Below are positions 42,532 to 51,014 of a stretch of 64,000 bases of DNA, one piece after another. Within the stretch, counting starts at the first letter, position 1, and every line of letters begins with the position of its first letter. The stretch is from the NCBI RefSeq assembly GCF_035918395.1, contig NZ_CP142362.1, positions 4,563,501 to 4,627,500 of the forward strand, written 5' to 3'. The notes under the pieces were generated by a model. The model ran no database searches. It had not been told where the DNA came from and saw nothing but the letters and a program-made list of their open reading frames with translations. The position numbers were made by a program, and so were the translations under genes. Origin of the DNA: Mycolicibacterium sp. ND9-15 (lineage in GTDB: Bacteria > Actinomycetota > Actinomycetes > Mycobacteriales > Mycobacteriaceae).

Positions 42532-43870
42532 CGCGTAGTGATCAACGAGTCGTGGTGAATGCTAGGCGATTTGGCGCTGTTCGGCGAGGGCTTTGGCGGC
42601 GGGTTCAGCGGCGGCCTGTTTGGCGGCGATGACTTTGCGCAGCTCGACCATCGAGATGTCGGAGAGGTAGCGGCGAGTGACTTGCCATTCGTCGTGGGCT
42701 TCTATGACCACCGCGGTCGCCAGTCGTAGGAACGCCGCAGGGTTGGGGAAGATTTCTACCACGTCGGCGCGGCGTTTGATCTCTTTATTGAGCCGTTCGA
42801 TGGGGTTGTTCGACCAGATCTTTTGCCAGTGCGCCCGCGGGAACGCGGTGAACGCCAACACATCGGTTTTGGCCTCATCCATCATTGTCGAGATTTTCGG
42901 AAAGCTCGCCGAGAGCGTGTCGGCTACCTGATCCCATTGAGCGGCGACCTCGGCGGGATCGGTGTGGGCAAAGATCGTCTTGACCGCCGCCGTGACCGCC
43001 GGGGCATGTTTGGCCGCGACCGCGCCGTGCAGGTTGCGCATGAAATGCACCCGGCAGCGCTGCCACGACGATCCGGCGAACTGCTGGGCCACGGCGGCTT
43101 TGAGGCCCGCATGGGCATCGGAGATCACCAGATGCACCCCGGTCAGGCCGCGCGCTTTGAGCGAGCCCAAAAACTCGCGCCAGAACTCGAAGGATTCGCT
43201 GTCACCCACGGCCGTGCCGAGCACTTCGCGGGTGCCGTCGATGGACACCCCGGTGGCCACGATCAGCGCTTGGGACACCACATGGGCCCCGACGCGGACC
43301 TTGCAAAACGTGGCATCGCAAAACACGTAGGGGAACTGGGTGTGAGTCAGCCTGCGGGTCCGAAACGCCTCGATCTCCTTATCGAGACCGGCGCAGATAC
43401 GCGACACCTCGGACTTGGAGACCCCCGAGCCGACGCCGAGGGCAGCAACCAAGTCATCGACGCTGCGGGTGGAGACACCGTGGACGTAGGCCTCCATGAT
43501 CACCGCGTGCAGCGCTTTGTCGATGCGGCGGCGCCGCTCAAGCAGCGACGGGAAGAACGAGCCGGCCCGCAGCTTGGGGATCTTGACCTCGATGTCCCCG
43601 GACGTCGTCGACACCGTCTTGGCCCGATGCCCATTGCGGTGCGTGTTGCGTTGCTCGCTGCGTTGATAGCGCCCGGCCCCGATCGCCTCAGCGGCCTCGG
43701 CCTCGATCAACGCCTGCAGTCCAGCACGGATCAACTCGGCGAACACCGCGCCCGCATCAGCGGACTTGAGCGCATCGAGCTGGGCGAGCAAGGCAGAATA
43801 GTCCTGGGTCATCGCGTGGTGCGTCCTTTACTTGAGTCACTTTGGTCGGTAACTCAATGACCACTACGCG
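42532..43870 (-). mobile_element. IS256-family insertion sequence, intact
   Basis: Inverted repeats of about 19 bp: cgcgtagtgatcaacgagt (42532-42550) against the complement of actcaatgaccactacgcg (43852-43870), about 16 of 19 matched. Size 1.34 kb. It carries one transposase gene. The adjacent 72 bp (42459-42531) to the IS3 copy hold nothing recognisable. Confidence 0.82.
42562..43812 (-). CDS. IS256-family transposase
   Basis: 416 residues. Mutator-type DDE protein with FPYVFCDATFCKVRVG (D), HLVISDAHAGLKAAV (D) and IWSNNPIERLNKEIKRR (E); CxxxH-type CRVHFMRNL also present. Length typical of the family. Different subgroup from the copy at the window's left end. Confidence 0.92.
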   Translation of the reverse strand: MTQDYSALLAQLDALKSADAGAVFAELIRAGLQALIEAEAAEAIGAGRYQRSEQRNTHRNGHRAKTVSTTSGDIEVKIPKLRAGSFFPSLLERRRRIDKALHAVIMEAYVHGVSTRSVDDLVAALGVGSGVSKSEVSRICAGLDKEIEAFRTRRLTHTQFPYVFCDATFCKVRVGAHVVSQALIVATGVSIDGTREVLGTAVGDSESFEFWREFLGSLKARGLTGVHLVISDAHAGLKAAVAQQFAGSSWQRCRVHFMRNLHGAVAAKHAPAVTAAVKTIFAHTDPAEVAAQWDQVADTLSASFPKISTMMDEAKTDVLAFTAFPRAHWQKIWSNNPIERLNKEIKRRADVVEIFPNPAAFLRLATAVVIEAHDEWQVTRRYLSDISMVELRKVIAAKQAAAEPAAKALAEQRQIA

Positions 43871-44251
43871 ATGCCCCACTTCAAGAGGCTCACCGACACA
43901 CCTCAAGTCAGTCCCGGCTCGCTCGCCTCACCCCCGAAACCCCACCACCCCAGGGGACTTACCCGAACCGTAACTATCGTCCAACTGCGGAACGCCCTGA
44001 GCGTGGGTCAGCCGGAGAAAGGAACCATTGCGGCGCGAAGCGTTCCTGGCGCAGTTTCACGAGTGAGTCGCTGTTGGCGGACGCATCTGCCAAGCACCTC
44101 AGACCGAAACCCCCGCTGTGCCGAAAGTGTGCCATGAGGCGCAGACACCGTTGAGACACGGCAGACGCGCCGAAACAGCTGCGACACGCTGAGCTGGACT
44201 TATCTGGGCGGAGCGGACACATTGAGACAGTGCAAACGCTGTCCAAAGGCA
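43871..44251. other. Island-border region with repeated sequence
   Basis: No gene is supportable in about 380 bp. Two imperfect direct repeats (44141-44168 and 44213-44239) lie next to the tRNA fragment and may be recombinase arm sites. Confidence 0.45.
44141..44239 (+). repeat. Pair of imperfect direct repeats beside the attachment site
   Basis: gcagacaccgttgagacacg plus gcagacgc (44141-44168) and gcggacacattgagacagtg plus caaacgc (44213-44239) align along their length, sharing the core ttgagaca. They end 13 bp before the tRNA-Val half. Arm-type integrase sites have this size and position. Confidence 0.5.
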
Positions 44252-44295
44252 TTTACACACCAGCGGTCGGCGGTTCGATACCGTCCGCGCCCACC
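44252..44295 (+). other. 3' half of tRNA-Val(UAC): island attachment site
   Basis: The sequence fits the 3' half of a tRNA exactly. Anticodon loop tt-TAC-ac (44252-44258), 3' anticodon stem accag, variable cggtc, T-arm ggcgg-ttcgata-ccgtc (44269-44285), acceptor strand cgcgccc (44286-44292), then a and cc. The anticodon TAC reads valine. The 5' anticodon stem expected here (ctggt) is absent; the upstream bases are ccaaaggca. So no functional tRNA can be made; this is the att copy left by integration. Confidence 0.85.
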
Positions 44296-44297
44296 GG

Positions 44298-45125
44298 TCA
44301 CACGACGCGCCTGCCGAGGCGCGCTCGGGCCCGCATGTCCCACAGATACAGCCGATAGCCGAGAAGCCAGGCGTCCCGCGGGATCACATGGTCGGCGAGG
44401 CGCAGCGCGGTCAGCAACATCTCGAACCTGCGCTGCTGATCTGTCGACCACGGCAACCGCATGTGTTCACGGAATTCCGGCGGCAGGAACCCCGTTGTCG
44501 CGAACAGGTTGAAGCGGCCGGCGAGCAGTCGCAGCGGAGCGGGCAGGAAGGCCATCGCGGCCACACCGTGCAGATGCTCGCGTACCGGCTCGTCGATGCG
44601 CAGTTCGTCCAGCGAGCGTTTCCAGTATTCGTCGAACGCGTCGCGGTTCGGCGGCCACATGTCCTCACGCACCTGCAGCGTGGTGCCCAGCTTCTTGGCG
44701 TCGACGTAGATCGCATCGGCCGCATCCTCGTCGAGCGGGCCGTACAGGAACTCATGCTGGTCGACGTAGTAGCGGTACAGGCAGGCGGCCACCCAGAGCT
44801 GCAGGTGCGGGTCAAACGCCTTGTACGACACCGGGCTTGACGGGGTCGACCGGACCAGCGCGTGCACGCGGTCGACTTCCTCGCGGATCAGCTGACGATC
44901 GGCCTCAGTGCCCATCGTCGCCACCGCCAGATACGTACCGGTGGTGCGGGCTCGCTTGAACGGATGCTTGTAGACGTTGCCGCTGTCGACCGGGCTCTCC
45001 AGCACGCCGTACCCCACCCCCGGCGACGCCAACTGCATGATCACGTTCGCAGCCGGTGCCAGCACCGCCGCGGGATTGAGCAGATCGACGACGCGCCTCG
45101 GCCGACGCAGTGGCCCGAACCTCAT
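44298..45125 (-). CDS. MpaB-like oxygenase (DUF2236), Rv2237-type
   Basis: 275 residues. The DUF2236 pattern is visible: NVIMQLASPGVGYGVLESPV, RARTTGTYLAVATMGTEADR, AFDPHLQLWVAACLYRYYVD, with helical C-terminal part ending RLYLWDMRAR. Members bind heme b; Latex-clearing protein and MpaB are relatives. Physiological role in mycobacteria is unknown. First core gene past the island; its stop is 3-5 bp from the tRNA fragment. Divergent from cobD, like Rv2237/Rv2236c. Confidence 0.8.
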   Translation of the reverse strand: MRFGPLRRPRRVVDLLNPAAVLAPAANVIMQLASPGVGYGVLESPVDSGNVYKHPFKRARTTGTYLAVATMGTEADRQLIREEVDRVHALVRSTPSSPVSYKAFDPHLQLWVAACLYRYYVDQHEFLYGPLDEDAADAIYVDAKKLGTTLQVREDMWPPNRDAFDEYWKRSLDELRIDEPVREHLHGVAAMAFLPAPLRLLAGRFNLFATTGFLPPEFREHMRLPWSTDQQRRFEMLLTALRLADHVIPRDAWLLGYRLYLWDMRARARLGRRVV

Positions 45126-45161
45126 GCATTCGAGTGAACCACCTTGTGAGACGCTCGCGAA

Positions 45162-46133
45162 GTGTTTGCGCCGTCCTCACGCCCGCGCGCGGCGGGGATC
45201 GCGGCCGGTTGCGTCGCGGACGCGCTGTTCGGCGACCCCCGGCGCGGCCATCCGGTGGCGCTCTTCGGTAGTGCGGCAGCGGCTTTGGAGCGTCGCACCT
45301 ACGCCGACACCCGAGCCGCGGGCGCGCTGCACACCGCCGCGCTGCTCGGCGCGCTCACGCTGCTCGGAATCGCGGCGGAGCGGGCGCCGCGGCGGGCCGC
45401 TCCCGCGACCGCCGTCACCACGGCCGCGTCGGTGTTCGTCGCGCTGGGCGGGACCTCGCTGGCCCGCACCGGAAACCAGATGGCACGACACCTGGATCGC
45501 GGCGACCTCCAAGCGGCCCGGCGGCTGCTGCCCGCGCTGTGCGGCCGCGATCCGGCGGCGCTCGACGAGGCCGGTCTCGCCCGAGCGGCGCTCGAGTCGG
45601 TCGCGGAGAACACCTCCGACGCCCACGTGGCGCCGCTGCTGTGGGCCGCCGTCGGCGGCGTTCCCGGCGTCCTGCTGTACCGCGGCGCGAACACCCTCGA
45701 CGCGATGATCGGCCACCGGTCGCCCTACTATCTGCGGTTCGGTTGGGCGGCAGCGCGTTTCGACGATGCCGCGAACTACCTCGCCGCGCGGGTGACCGCG
45801 GTGCTGGTGGCCCTGTGCGCGCCAGTGGTGGGCGGCTCGCCGGTCGCGGCCCTGCAGGCCTGGAAGCGCGACGCGCGGCGCCATCCCAGCCCGAACGCCG
45901 GCGTGGCGGAAGCTGCGTTCGCGGGGGCGCTGGGAGTGCGACTCGGCGGCCCCACCCAGTACGCGCATGAACTGCAGATCCGCCCCATGCTCGGCGACGG
46001 CCCACCGCCGCAGGCCTCCGATCTGAGGCGGGCCGTGCGGTTGTCGCGGGCGGTTCAGGTGGCCGCGGCGTCGGCCGCGCTCGGGCTCAGCGTCGTCGGC
46101 CGTAGCGGTCGGCGAGCTTGTCCTCCGTCGTGA
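45162..46133 (+). CDS. cobD: Adenosylcobinamide-phosphate synthase CobD
   Basis: 323 residues. CobD/CbiB membrane enzyme that attaches aminopropanol (phosphate) to adenosylcobyric acid in vitamin B12 synthesis. Signature parts: VADALFGDPRRGHPVALFGS, ALESVAENTSDAHVAPLLWA, YRGANTLDAMIGHRSPYYLR, WKRDARRHPSPNAGVAEAAF. Several hydrophobic helices. Ortholog of Rv2236c by sequence and place. Its 3' end overlaps the convergent SURF1 gene by 47 bases. Confidence 0.93.
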   Translation: MFAPSSRPRAAGIAAGCVADALFGDPRRGHPVALFGSAAAALERRTYADTRAAGALHTAALLGALTLLGIAAERAPRRAAPATAVTTAASVFVALGGTSLARTGNQMARHLDRGDLQAARRLLPALCGRDPAALDEAGLARAALESVAENTSDAHVAPLLWAAVGGVPGVLLYRGANTLDAMIGHRSPYYLRFGWAAARFDDAANYLAARVTAVLVALCAPVVGGSPVAALQAWKRDARRHPSPNAGVAEAAFAGALGVRLGGPTQYAHELQIRPMLGDGPPPQASDLRRAVRLSRAVQVAAASAALGLSVVGRSGRRACPPS

Positions 46134-46914
46134 GCGCAGCCCCGGGCCGAGCCTGCGCCGCCTCCTCTGCGGCCTTCTCCCGTCTGCGTTGGCGCAGCTC
46201 GGCGTAGATGAAATAGCCCAACCCGATCGGCGCGATGATGCCGAACGCGATCCACTGGATGCCGTAGGACAGGAACGGCCCGGCGTCGAGATGAGGCAGC
46301 GGAATCGCGCCGAGCCCGCCCGGCTGGTCGGCCTCCAACTGCAGGTACGAACCGGCCACCGGGATTCCAGTGATGGCCGAGATCTGTTCGGTGTTGATCG
46401 AGTACACCTGCTGGGTGCCGTCCTGCCGGAACGGCTCCTTGCCTTGCGCCAGCCCCTCGGAGTCGCGTAACCGTGCGGTGATGGTCACCGTGCCGTCCGG
46501 CACGGGCGGAATCTCGGGCACCCCCGAGGCCTGTATCGGCCGGACATATCCGCGGTCGACGAGGACGGTGGGCCCACCGTCGACGGCGAACGGCACCAGC
46601 ACCTGGAATGCGGGTTCCCCCTCGACCGCCCGCAGTCGCGCGAGCACCTGACCCTCCGGCAGATAGCGCCCGCTCGCGGTGACGCGACGCCACTGGTCGT
46701 TTGGCGCCGCCGAATCCTGGTTCGGCAGGAGCGACGTCACGGGCACGGGTTCGGCCGTCAACGAGTGCGCTATCTGCGCGTTCTCCCGTGAGGTCTTGGT
46801 GTTCTTGCCCAGCTGCCACGGGGCCAGCACGGTGAAGCACAGATAGGCGAATGCGGCGACCACGACGAACAACGCCAGCCAGGGCGGCCGCAGCAGAAAT
46901 GTCCACCGGCGCAT
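46087..46914 (-). CDS. SURF1-family cytochrome oxidase assembly protein
   Basis: 275 residues. Membrane helices near each end (PPWLALFVVVAAFAYLCFTV; YGIQWIAFGIIAPIGLGYFI) flank an extracytoplasmic domain with WRRVTASGRYLPEGQVLARL and VLVDRGYVRPIQASGVPEIP, the SURF1 pattern. Helps insert heme in aa3-type oxidase. Rv2235 ortholog by context: the start overlaps the ptpA stop by one base. Confidence 0.9.
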   Translation of the reverse strand: MRRWTFLLRPPWLALFVVVAAFAYLCFTVLAPWQLGKNTKTSRENAQIAHSLTAEPVPVTSLLPNQDSAAPNDQWRRVTASGRYLPEGQVLARLRAVEGEPAFQVLVPFAVDGGPTVLVDRGYVRPIQASGVPEIPPVPDGTVTITARLRDSEGLAQGKEPFRQDGTQQVYSINTEQISAITGIPVAGSYLQLEADQPGGLGAIPLPHLDAGPFLSYGIQWIAFGIIAPIGLGYFIYAELRQRRREKAAEEAAQARPGAALTTEDKLADRYGRRR

Positions 46915-47408
46915 CAGCTGGCGATTCCCCGGATCGCGAGTTGCTCGTCGACCCAGTCGTGCAGCCCCGGCAACGACGCTTCGATGACCGCGAAAACCTC
47001 CTCGAAGTCGGCGTGATCGCCGTAATAGGGATCGTCGACGTCCAAGGGATGGGCACCCGAGCGCGGGTCGAACGACCGCAGCATCCGGATCCGCTCGGCG
47101 GGGACGCCGAGGTCCAGAAGTATCCGAACGTGGTTGCGGCCCAGTGCGATCACCAGATCGGCGGACATGTGGTCCTCGTCGACCTGGGCGGCGCGGTGTG
47201 CGATCGGATAGCCGTGCTCGTGCAACACGTGGCCTGCCCGACGGTCGGCGGGCTCGCCGGCGTGCCAGCCCCCGGTCCCAGCGCTGCTGACCCGGACCGC
47301 GTGGCCGAGCCCGCGCCCGGCGATCTGGTGGGCGAACATCTTCTCGGCCATCGGCGAGCGGCAGATGTTGCCCGAGCAGATGAACGTGACGTGCAGCGAT
47401 TCAGACAC
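46914..47408 (-). CDS. ptpA: Low-molecular-weight protein tyrosine phosphatase PtpA
   Basis: 164 residues from GTG 47408, which overlaps the ptkA stop; longer frames cover ptkA. The P-loop CSGNICRS puts the nucleophile at C11 and Arg at 17, as in M. tuberculosis PtpA. The acid loop DVDDPYYG provides the general acid and the two Tyr that PtkA phosphorylates in M. tuberculosis. In pathogens it is secreted and acts on host proteins; here probably a housekeeping role. Confidence 0.92.
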   Translation of the reverse strand: MSESLHVTFICSGNICRSPMAEKMFAHQIAGRGLGHAVRVSSAGTGGWHAGEPADRRAGHVLHEHGYPIAHRAAQVDEDHMSADLVIALGRNHVRILLDLGVPAERIRMLRSFDPRSGAHPLDVDDPYYGDHADFEEVFAVIEASLPGLHDWVDEQLAIRGIAS

Positions 47409-48081
47409 CCAACACCTCACGGAGGTCGGCCACCGTCGAGACGTGGGCCGTCGGGGTGACGGCGTCCGGTCCATCGAAATCGCCCCTTCCGTAACCCCAT
47501 CCCACGACCACGGTTTCGATGCCGTGCGCGGCGGCGCCTTCGACGTCGTGCGACCGGTCACCGACCATCAGGGTGCGCTCCGGCAGGGTGTCCAGCTGGG
47601 CTAACGCGTGGGCGACGACATCGACCTTGCTCGCTCGCGAGCCGTCGACACTCGCGCCCGCGATGACCTCGAAACAGTCCGCGAGGCCGAAGTGGGCGAG
47701 GATCCGCTGCGCGGTCGGCTCGGCCTTCGAGGTGGCCACAACCAACCGCACGCCGGCCGCACGCAGGTCGGCGAGCAGCGCGGGGATGCCGTCGAAGACC
47801 CGGTTCATCGCCCAGCCACGGGTCCGGTAATCCGCGCGGTACGCCGCGATGGCCGCCTCGGTCCGGTCGCCCAGGCCGAGACCCTGCAGGGTGTGGTGCA
47901 TGGGCGGGCCGATGATCATGCCGGCCAGGTCTCCGTCGGGCACCACGGCGCCGACCGACCCCAGCGCATGGCGGAAACTCGAGACGATGCCCTGCGCCGA
48001 GTCGGTCAGGGTGCCGTCGAGGTCGAAGATCACCAATTGGGGGCGGGTCGCCGTGGTCGTGGAGGCCAGCATGTCGGTCAC
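47401..48081 (-). CDS. ptkA: HAD-family protein, PtkA (tyrosine kinase of PtpA)
   Basis: 226 residues. HAD motifs: FDLDGTLTDSA (DxD), VVATSKAEPTAQ (T/S motif), SKVDVVAHAL (Lys) and LMVGDRSHDVEGA (acidic motif). It looks like a phosphoglycolate-phosphatase-type hydrolase, but the M. tuberculosis ortholog Rv2232 was reported as a tyrosine kinase for PtpA, encoded next. Function carried over from that ortholog. Confidence 0.87.
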   Translation of the reverse strand: MTDMLASTTTATRPQLVIFDLDGTLTDSAQGIVSSFRHALGSVGAVVPDGDLAGMIIGPPMHHTLQGLGLGDRTEAAIAAYRADYRTRGWAMNRVFDGIPALLADLRAAGVRLVVATSKAEPTAQRILAHFGLADCFEVIAGASVDGSRASKVDVVAHALAQLDTLPERTLMVGDRSHDVEGAAAHGIETVVVGWGYGRGDFDGPDAVTPTAHVSTVADLREVLGV

Positions 48082-48136
48082 GGGTCCATTCTCCCCGATC
48101 GCAGAAGCTGGGCACGCGGCGCACTAGGGTCGTGAT

Positions 48137-49159
48137 GTGGCGAGTCCTTTGCGCGCGGCCGCGCGCTACCACGGTGACGAGGCCGTGGCTCCCGGGATGC
48201 TGGATTTCGCCGTCAACGTCCGCGCCGATACTCCGCCGTCCTGGCTGGTCGACCGCCTCGCGGGCCGCCTGACCGATCTCGCCCGGTACCCGAGCGCGAC
48301 CGACGTCGAGCGGGCGGTCGCTGCGGTCGCCCGCCGGCATGGCCGCAGCACGGACGAGGTCGCGCCGCTGGCCGGGGCGGCCGAGGGGTTCGCGCTGCTG
48401 GCCAACCTGAAGCCGCGACGGGCCGCGCTGATCGCGCCGTCTTTCACCGAACCTGAGGCGGCGCTGGCGGCCGCCGGGGTGCGGTTCGAGCACGTGATCC
48501 TCGAACCGCCCTACGCGCTGCGCGCGGACGCGGTGCCCGATGACGCCGACCTCGTCGTCGTCGGAAATCCGACCAATCCCACCGGCGTCCTGCACACCCG
48601 GGAGCAGATGCTGGCCTTGCGCCGACCCGGTCGCATCGTGGTGGTCGACGAGGCGTTCGCCGATGCCGTCGCCGGTGAGCCCGCTTCCGTGGCCGCCGAG
48701 GCGCTGCCCGACGTGGTGGTCCTGCGCAGCCTGACCAAGACGTGGGCACTGGCGGGGCTGCGGGTCGGCTACGCCCTCGGCCCGGCCGATGTGCTGGCGC
48801 GGTTGACCGCACGACGCCCGCACTGGCCGGTCGGCACGCTGCAACTCGAGGCCATCGGCGCCTGCAGCGCGCCCGAGGCGGTCGCCGAGGCCGCCCGTGC
48901 CGCTCAGCGCCTGCTCGAGGTGCGCGCGGCAATGGTGGCGGGATTGACTACCATCGGCGTGCATGTTGTCACCGGTTCGGCTCCATTCGTCCTGTTCAGC
49001 GTCCCGGATGCCGAGTTGATGCGAAAACACCTGGACCGCAGCGGTATTGCCGTGCGTCGCTGCGACACGTTCGTCGGACTCGGCGGCCAGTTCCTGCGTG
49101 CCGCCGTGCGTCCGGAGTGGCCGGTTCTCGCCGAGGCGATGGCCGAGGTGCTGCGGTGA
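48137..49159 (+). CDS. cobC: CobC-like class I aminotransferase (Rv2231c type)
   Basis: 340 residues. PLP-dependent fold type I: substrate and PLP motifs YPSATDVERAVAAVARRHGR, PLAGAAEGFALLANL, VVVGNPTNPTGVLHTREQM, VVVDEAFADAVAGE and PLP Lys in RSLTKTWALAGLRVGYAL. Annotated in mycobacteria as CobC, threonine-phosphate decarboxylase or histidinol-phosphate-type aminotransferase. The B12 role fits cobD nearby, but the true substrate is uncertain. First of a four-gene operon with 4-bp overlaps. Confidence 0.85.
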   Translation: MASPLRAAARYHGDEAVAPGMLDFAVNVRADTPPSWLVDRLAGRLTDLARYPSATDVERAVAAVARRHGRSTDEVAPLAGAAEGFALLANLKPRRAALIAPSFTEPEAALAAAGVRFEHVILEPPYALRADAVPDDADLVVVGNPTNPTGVLHTREQMLALRRPGRIVVVDEAFADAVAGEPASVAAEALPDVVVLRSLTKTWALAGLRVGYALGPADVLARLTARRPHWPVGTLQLEAIGACSAPEAVAEAARAAQRLLEVRAAMVAGLTTIGVHVVTGSAPFVLFSVPDAELMRKHLDRSGIAVRRCDTFVGLGGQFLRAAVRPEWPVLAEAMAEVLR

Positions 49160-50274
49160 GCGCGCGGCTGGCGGACATCATCGACGTGCTCGAGGCGGCG
49201 TATCCGCCGCAATTGGCACAGGACTGGGACTCGGTGGGTCTGGTCTGCGGTGATTCGTCGGAGACGGTCGAGACGGTCACCGTCGCCGTCGACGCCACCG
49301 CCGCCGTCACCGCCGAGGTACCCGACCGCGGGCTTCTGCTGGCACACCATCCACTGCTGCTGCGCGGGGTCGACACCGTCGCGGCCGGCACGGCCAAGGG
49401 CGCCCTGATCCACCAGCTGATCCGGAGCGGCCGGGCCCTGTTCACCGCGCACACCAACGCGGACTCGGCGTCGCCCGGCGTCTCCGACGCGTTGGCCGAA
49501 ACGTTGGGTTTGACCGTCGAGGAGGTACTCGCGCCGGCGAGCACGGAACCCGACCTGGACAAGTGGGTCGTATTCGTGCCTGCAGAGAACTCAGAGGCGC
49601 TGCGGGAAGCCATGTTCGCCGCCGGCGCCGGCCGCATCGGCGACTATTCGCACTGCTGCTGGACGACGACCGGAACCGGACAGTTCCTCCCGCACGACGG
49701 CGCGTCACCGGCGATCGGCAGCGTCGGATCCGTCGAACGCGTCCCCGAGGATCGGGTGGAGGTCATCGCCCCTGCGCGGTTGCGCGGCCATGTGCTGGCC
49801 GCGATGCGGGGCGCACATCCCTACGAGGAACCCGCATTCGACATCTTCGCGTTGGCGCCGATCCCCGGGAATACCGGCCTGGGACGGATCGGCGTGTTGG
49901 GCCGCCCGGAGCCGTTGTCGGCGTTCGTGTCCCGCATACGTCAGGCGCTACCAACCACGTCGTGGGGTGTACGGGCATCGGGCGATCCGGACGCGTCCGT
50001 GTCGCGGGTCGCGGTTTGTGGCGGATCCGGTGACTCACTGCTCGGCCTTGTCGCCCGCGTCGGTGTCGACGCGTACGTGACGTCAGACCTGCGGCACCAT
50101 CCCGCCGACGAACACCGGCGCGCATCGGAAGTGGCGCTCGTGGACGTCGCGCACTGGGCCAGTGAGTTCCCGTGGTGCCGTCAAGCTGCAGACCTGCTGC
50201 GGGCTCACTTCGGTGACGCGCTACCCGTGCGGGTTTCGAATGTGCGCACCGACCCGTGGAACGTCGAGAGATGA
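49156..50274 (+). CDS. Nif3-like (YbgI) dinuclear metal protein, Rv2230c type
   Basis: 372 residues from GTG 49156 inside the cobC stop. Two Nif3 halves flank an inserted PII-like domain (WVVFVPAENSEALREAMFAA to HPYEEPAFDIF). Metal ligands: LLAHHPLLLRG, YVTSDLRHHPADEHRRAS, ALVDVAHWASEF. Widely conserved; proposed GTP cyclohydrolase I type 2 but unproved. Confidence 0.88.
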   Translation: MSARLADIIDVLEAAYPPQLAQDWDSVGLVCGDSSETVETVTVAVDATAAVTAEVPDRGLLLAHHPLLLRGVDTVAAGTAKGALIHQLIRSGRALFTAHTNADSASPGVSDALAETLGLTVEEVLAPASTEPDLDKWVVFVPAENSEALREAMFAAGAGRIGDYSHCCWTTTGTGQFLPHDGASPAIGSVGSVERVPEDRVEVIAPARLRGHVLAAMRGAHPYEEPAFDIFALAPIPGNTGLGRIGVLGRPEPLSAFVSRIRQALPTTSWGVRASGDPDASVSRVAVCGGSGDSLLGLVARVGVDAYVTSDLRHHPADEHRRASEVALVDVAHWASEFPWCRQAADLLRAHFGDALPVRVSNVRTDPWNVER

Positions 50275-51014
50275 GCATGAAAGCTGAAGTAGTCCAACAA
50301 CAGTCGTTACTGGAGCTGGCCGAGCTCGACGCATCGTTGAGTCGTCTGGAGCACCGGGCCAAGAATCTCGCGGAACAGCAGCGGCTGGAGGAGGTGCGGA
50401 CAGCGCACCGCGAGGCCAACGACCGGCTCGCCGCACTGCAGATCGCCATCGAAGACCTGGACGCGCAGATCGCCAAGTTCGAGTCTGAGATCGACGCGGT
50501 CCGCCAGCGTGAGGAGCGGGACCGCAAGTTGCTCACGGATGGCACCGTCGACGCCAAACAGCTCACCGAATTGCAGCACGAGCTGAACACGTTGGAGCGT
50601 AGGCAGACGGCGCTGGAGGATTCGCAGCTCGAGGTGATGGAGCGGCGCGAGGAGCTGCAAGGCGACCAGCAGAGCGCGCTCGGGCGAATCGACGAACTGC
50701 AGAAGGACCTCGGCGACGCGCAGACGGCATTCGACGCGGCGTGCGCGGAGCTGGACCAGCAACGGCACCAAGGGCTGTCGCGTCGCGACGAGCTGGTCGC
50801 GTCGCTCGATCCGGACCTCGTTGGGCTCTACGAACGGCAACGCGCCCGTGGCGGAGCGGGCGCCGGGCAGTTGCAGGGCCGCCGCTGCGGAGCATGCCGG
50901 ATCGAGATCGACAAGGGGGAGTTGGCGCGCATCTCCGGGGCGGCCGACGACGACGTGCTGCGCTGTCCCGAATGTGGCGCGATTCTGTTGCGGGTCAAGG
51001 GGACCGGCGGGTGA
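50271..51014 (+). CDS. Coiled-coil protein with C4 zinc ribbon (Rv2229c type)
   Basis: 247 residues from ATG 50271 (overlap ATGA). A long coiled coil (about 10-190, EHRAKNLAEQQRLEEVRTAH, ELNTLERRQTALEDSQLEVM) ends in zinc ribbon CGACRIEI with CPEC. CT398/zf-RING_7 family, role unknown. Always with Nif3 and the RNase H gene in mycobacteria. Confidence 0.88.
   Translation: MSMKAEVVQQQSLLELAELDASLSRLEHRAKNLAEQQRLEEVRTAHREANDRLAALQIAIEDLDAQIAKFESEIDAVRQREERDRKLLTDGTVDAKQLTELQHELNTLERRQTALEDSQLEVMERREELQGDQQSALGRIDELQKDLGDAQTAFDAACAELDQQRHQGLSRRDELVASLDPDLVGLYERQRARGGAGAGQLQGRRCGACRIEIDKGELARISGAADDDVLRCPECGAILLRVKGTGG

Larger units (their letters stand above)
1..44295. other. Acquired genomic island (right part), ending in a partial tRNA-Val
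   Basis: Everything left of the tRNA-Val fragment differs in character from the conserved mycobacterial block to its right. It holds four insertion sequences, a Tn554-like element, several tyrosine recombinases, metal-resistance operons, probable defence genes and at least nine decaying genes. The right edge is exact: the 3' half of tRNA-Val ends 2-3 bp before the stop codon of the core MpaB-like gene. The left edge, where an intact tRNA-Val would be expected, lies outside the window, so total size is unknown. That it moved as one unit is inference; it may have been built by successive insertions. Confidence 0.75.

Noticed and set aside
44205..44295. Complete tRNA gene of about 90 nt
   Set aside because: The 5' bases do not pair with the acceptor (last two pairs fail), no D-arm can be folded, and ctggt is missing before the anticodon loop; only the 3' half is tRNA.
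45126..45161. Cobalamin riboswitch before cobD
   Set aside because: Only 36 bp separate the divergent starts, far too short for the aptamer.
47558..49030. 490-residue minus-strand frame over cobC and ptkA
   Set aside because: Antisense to cobC and out of frame with ptkA.
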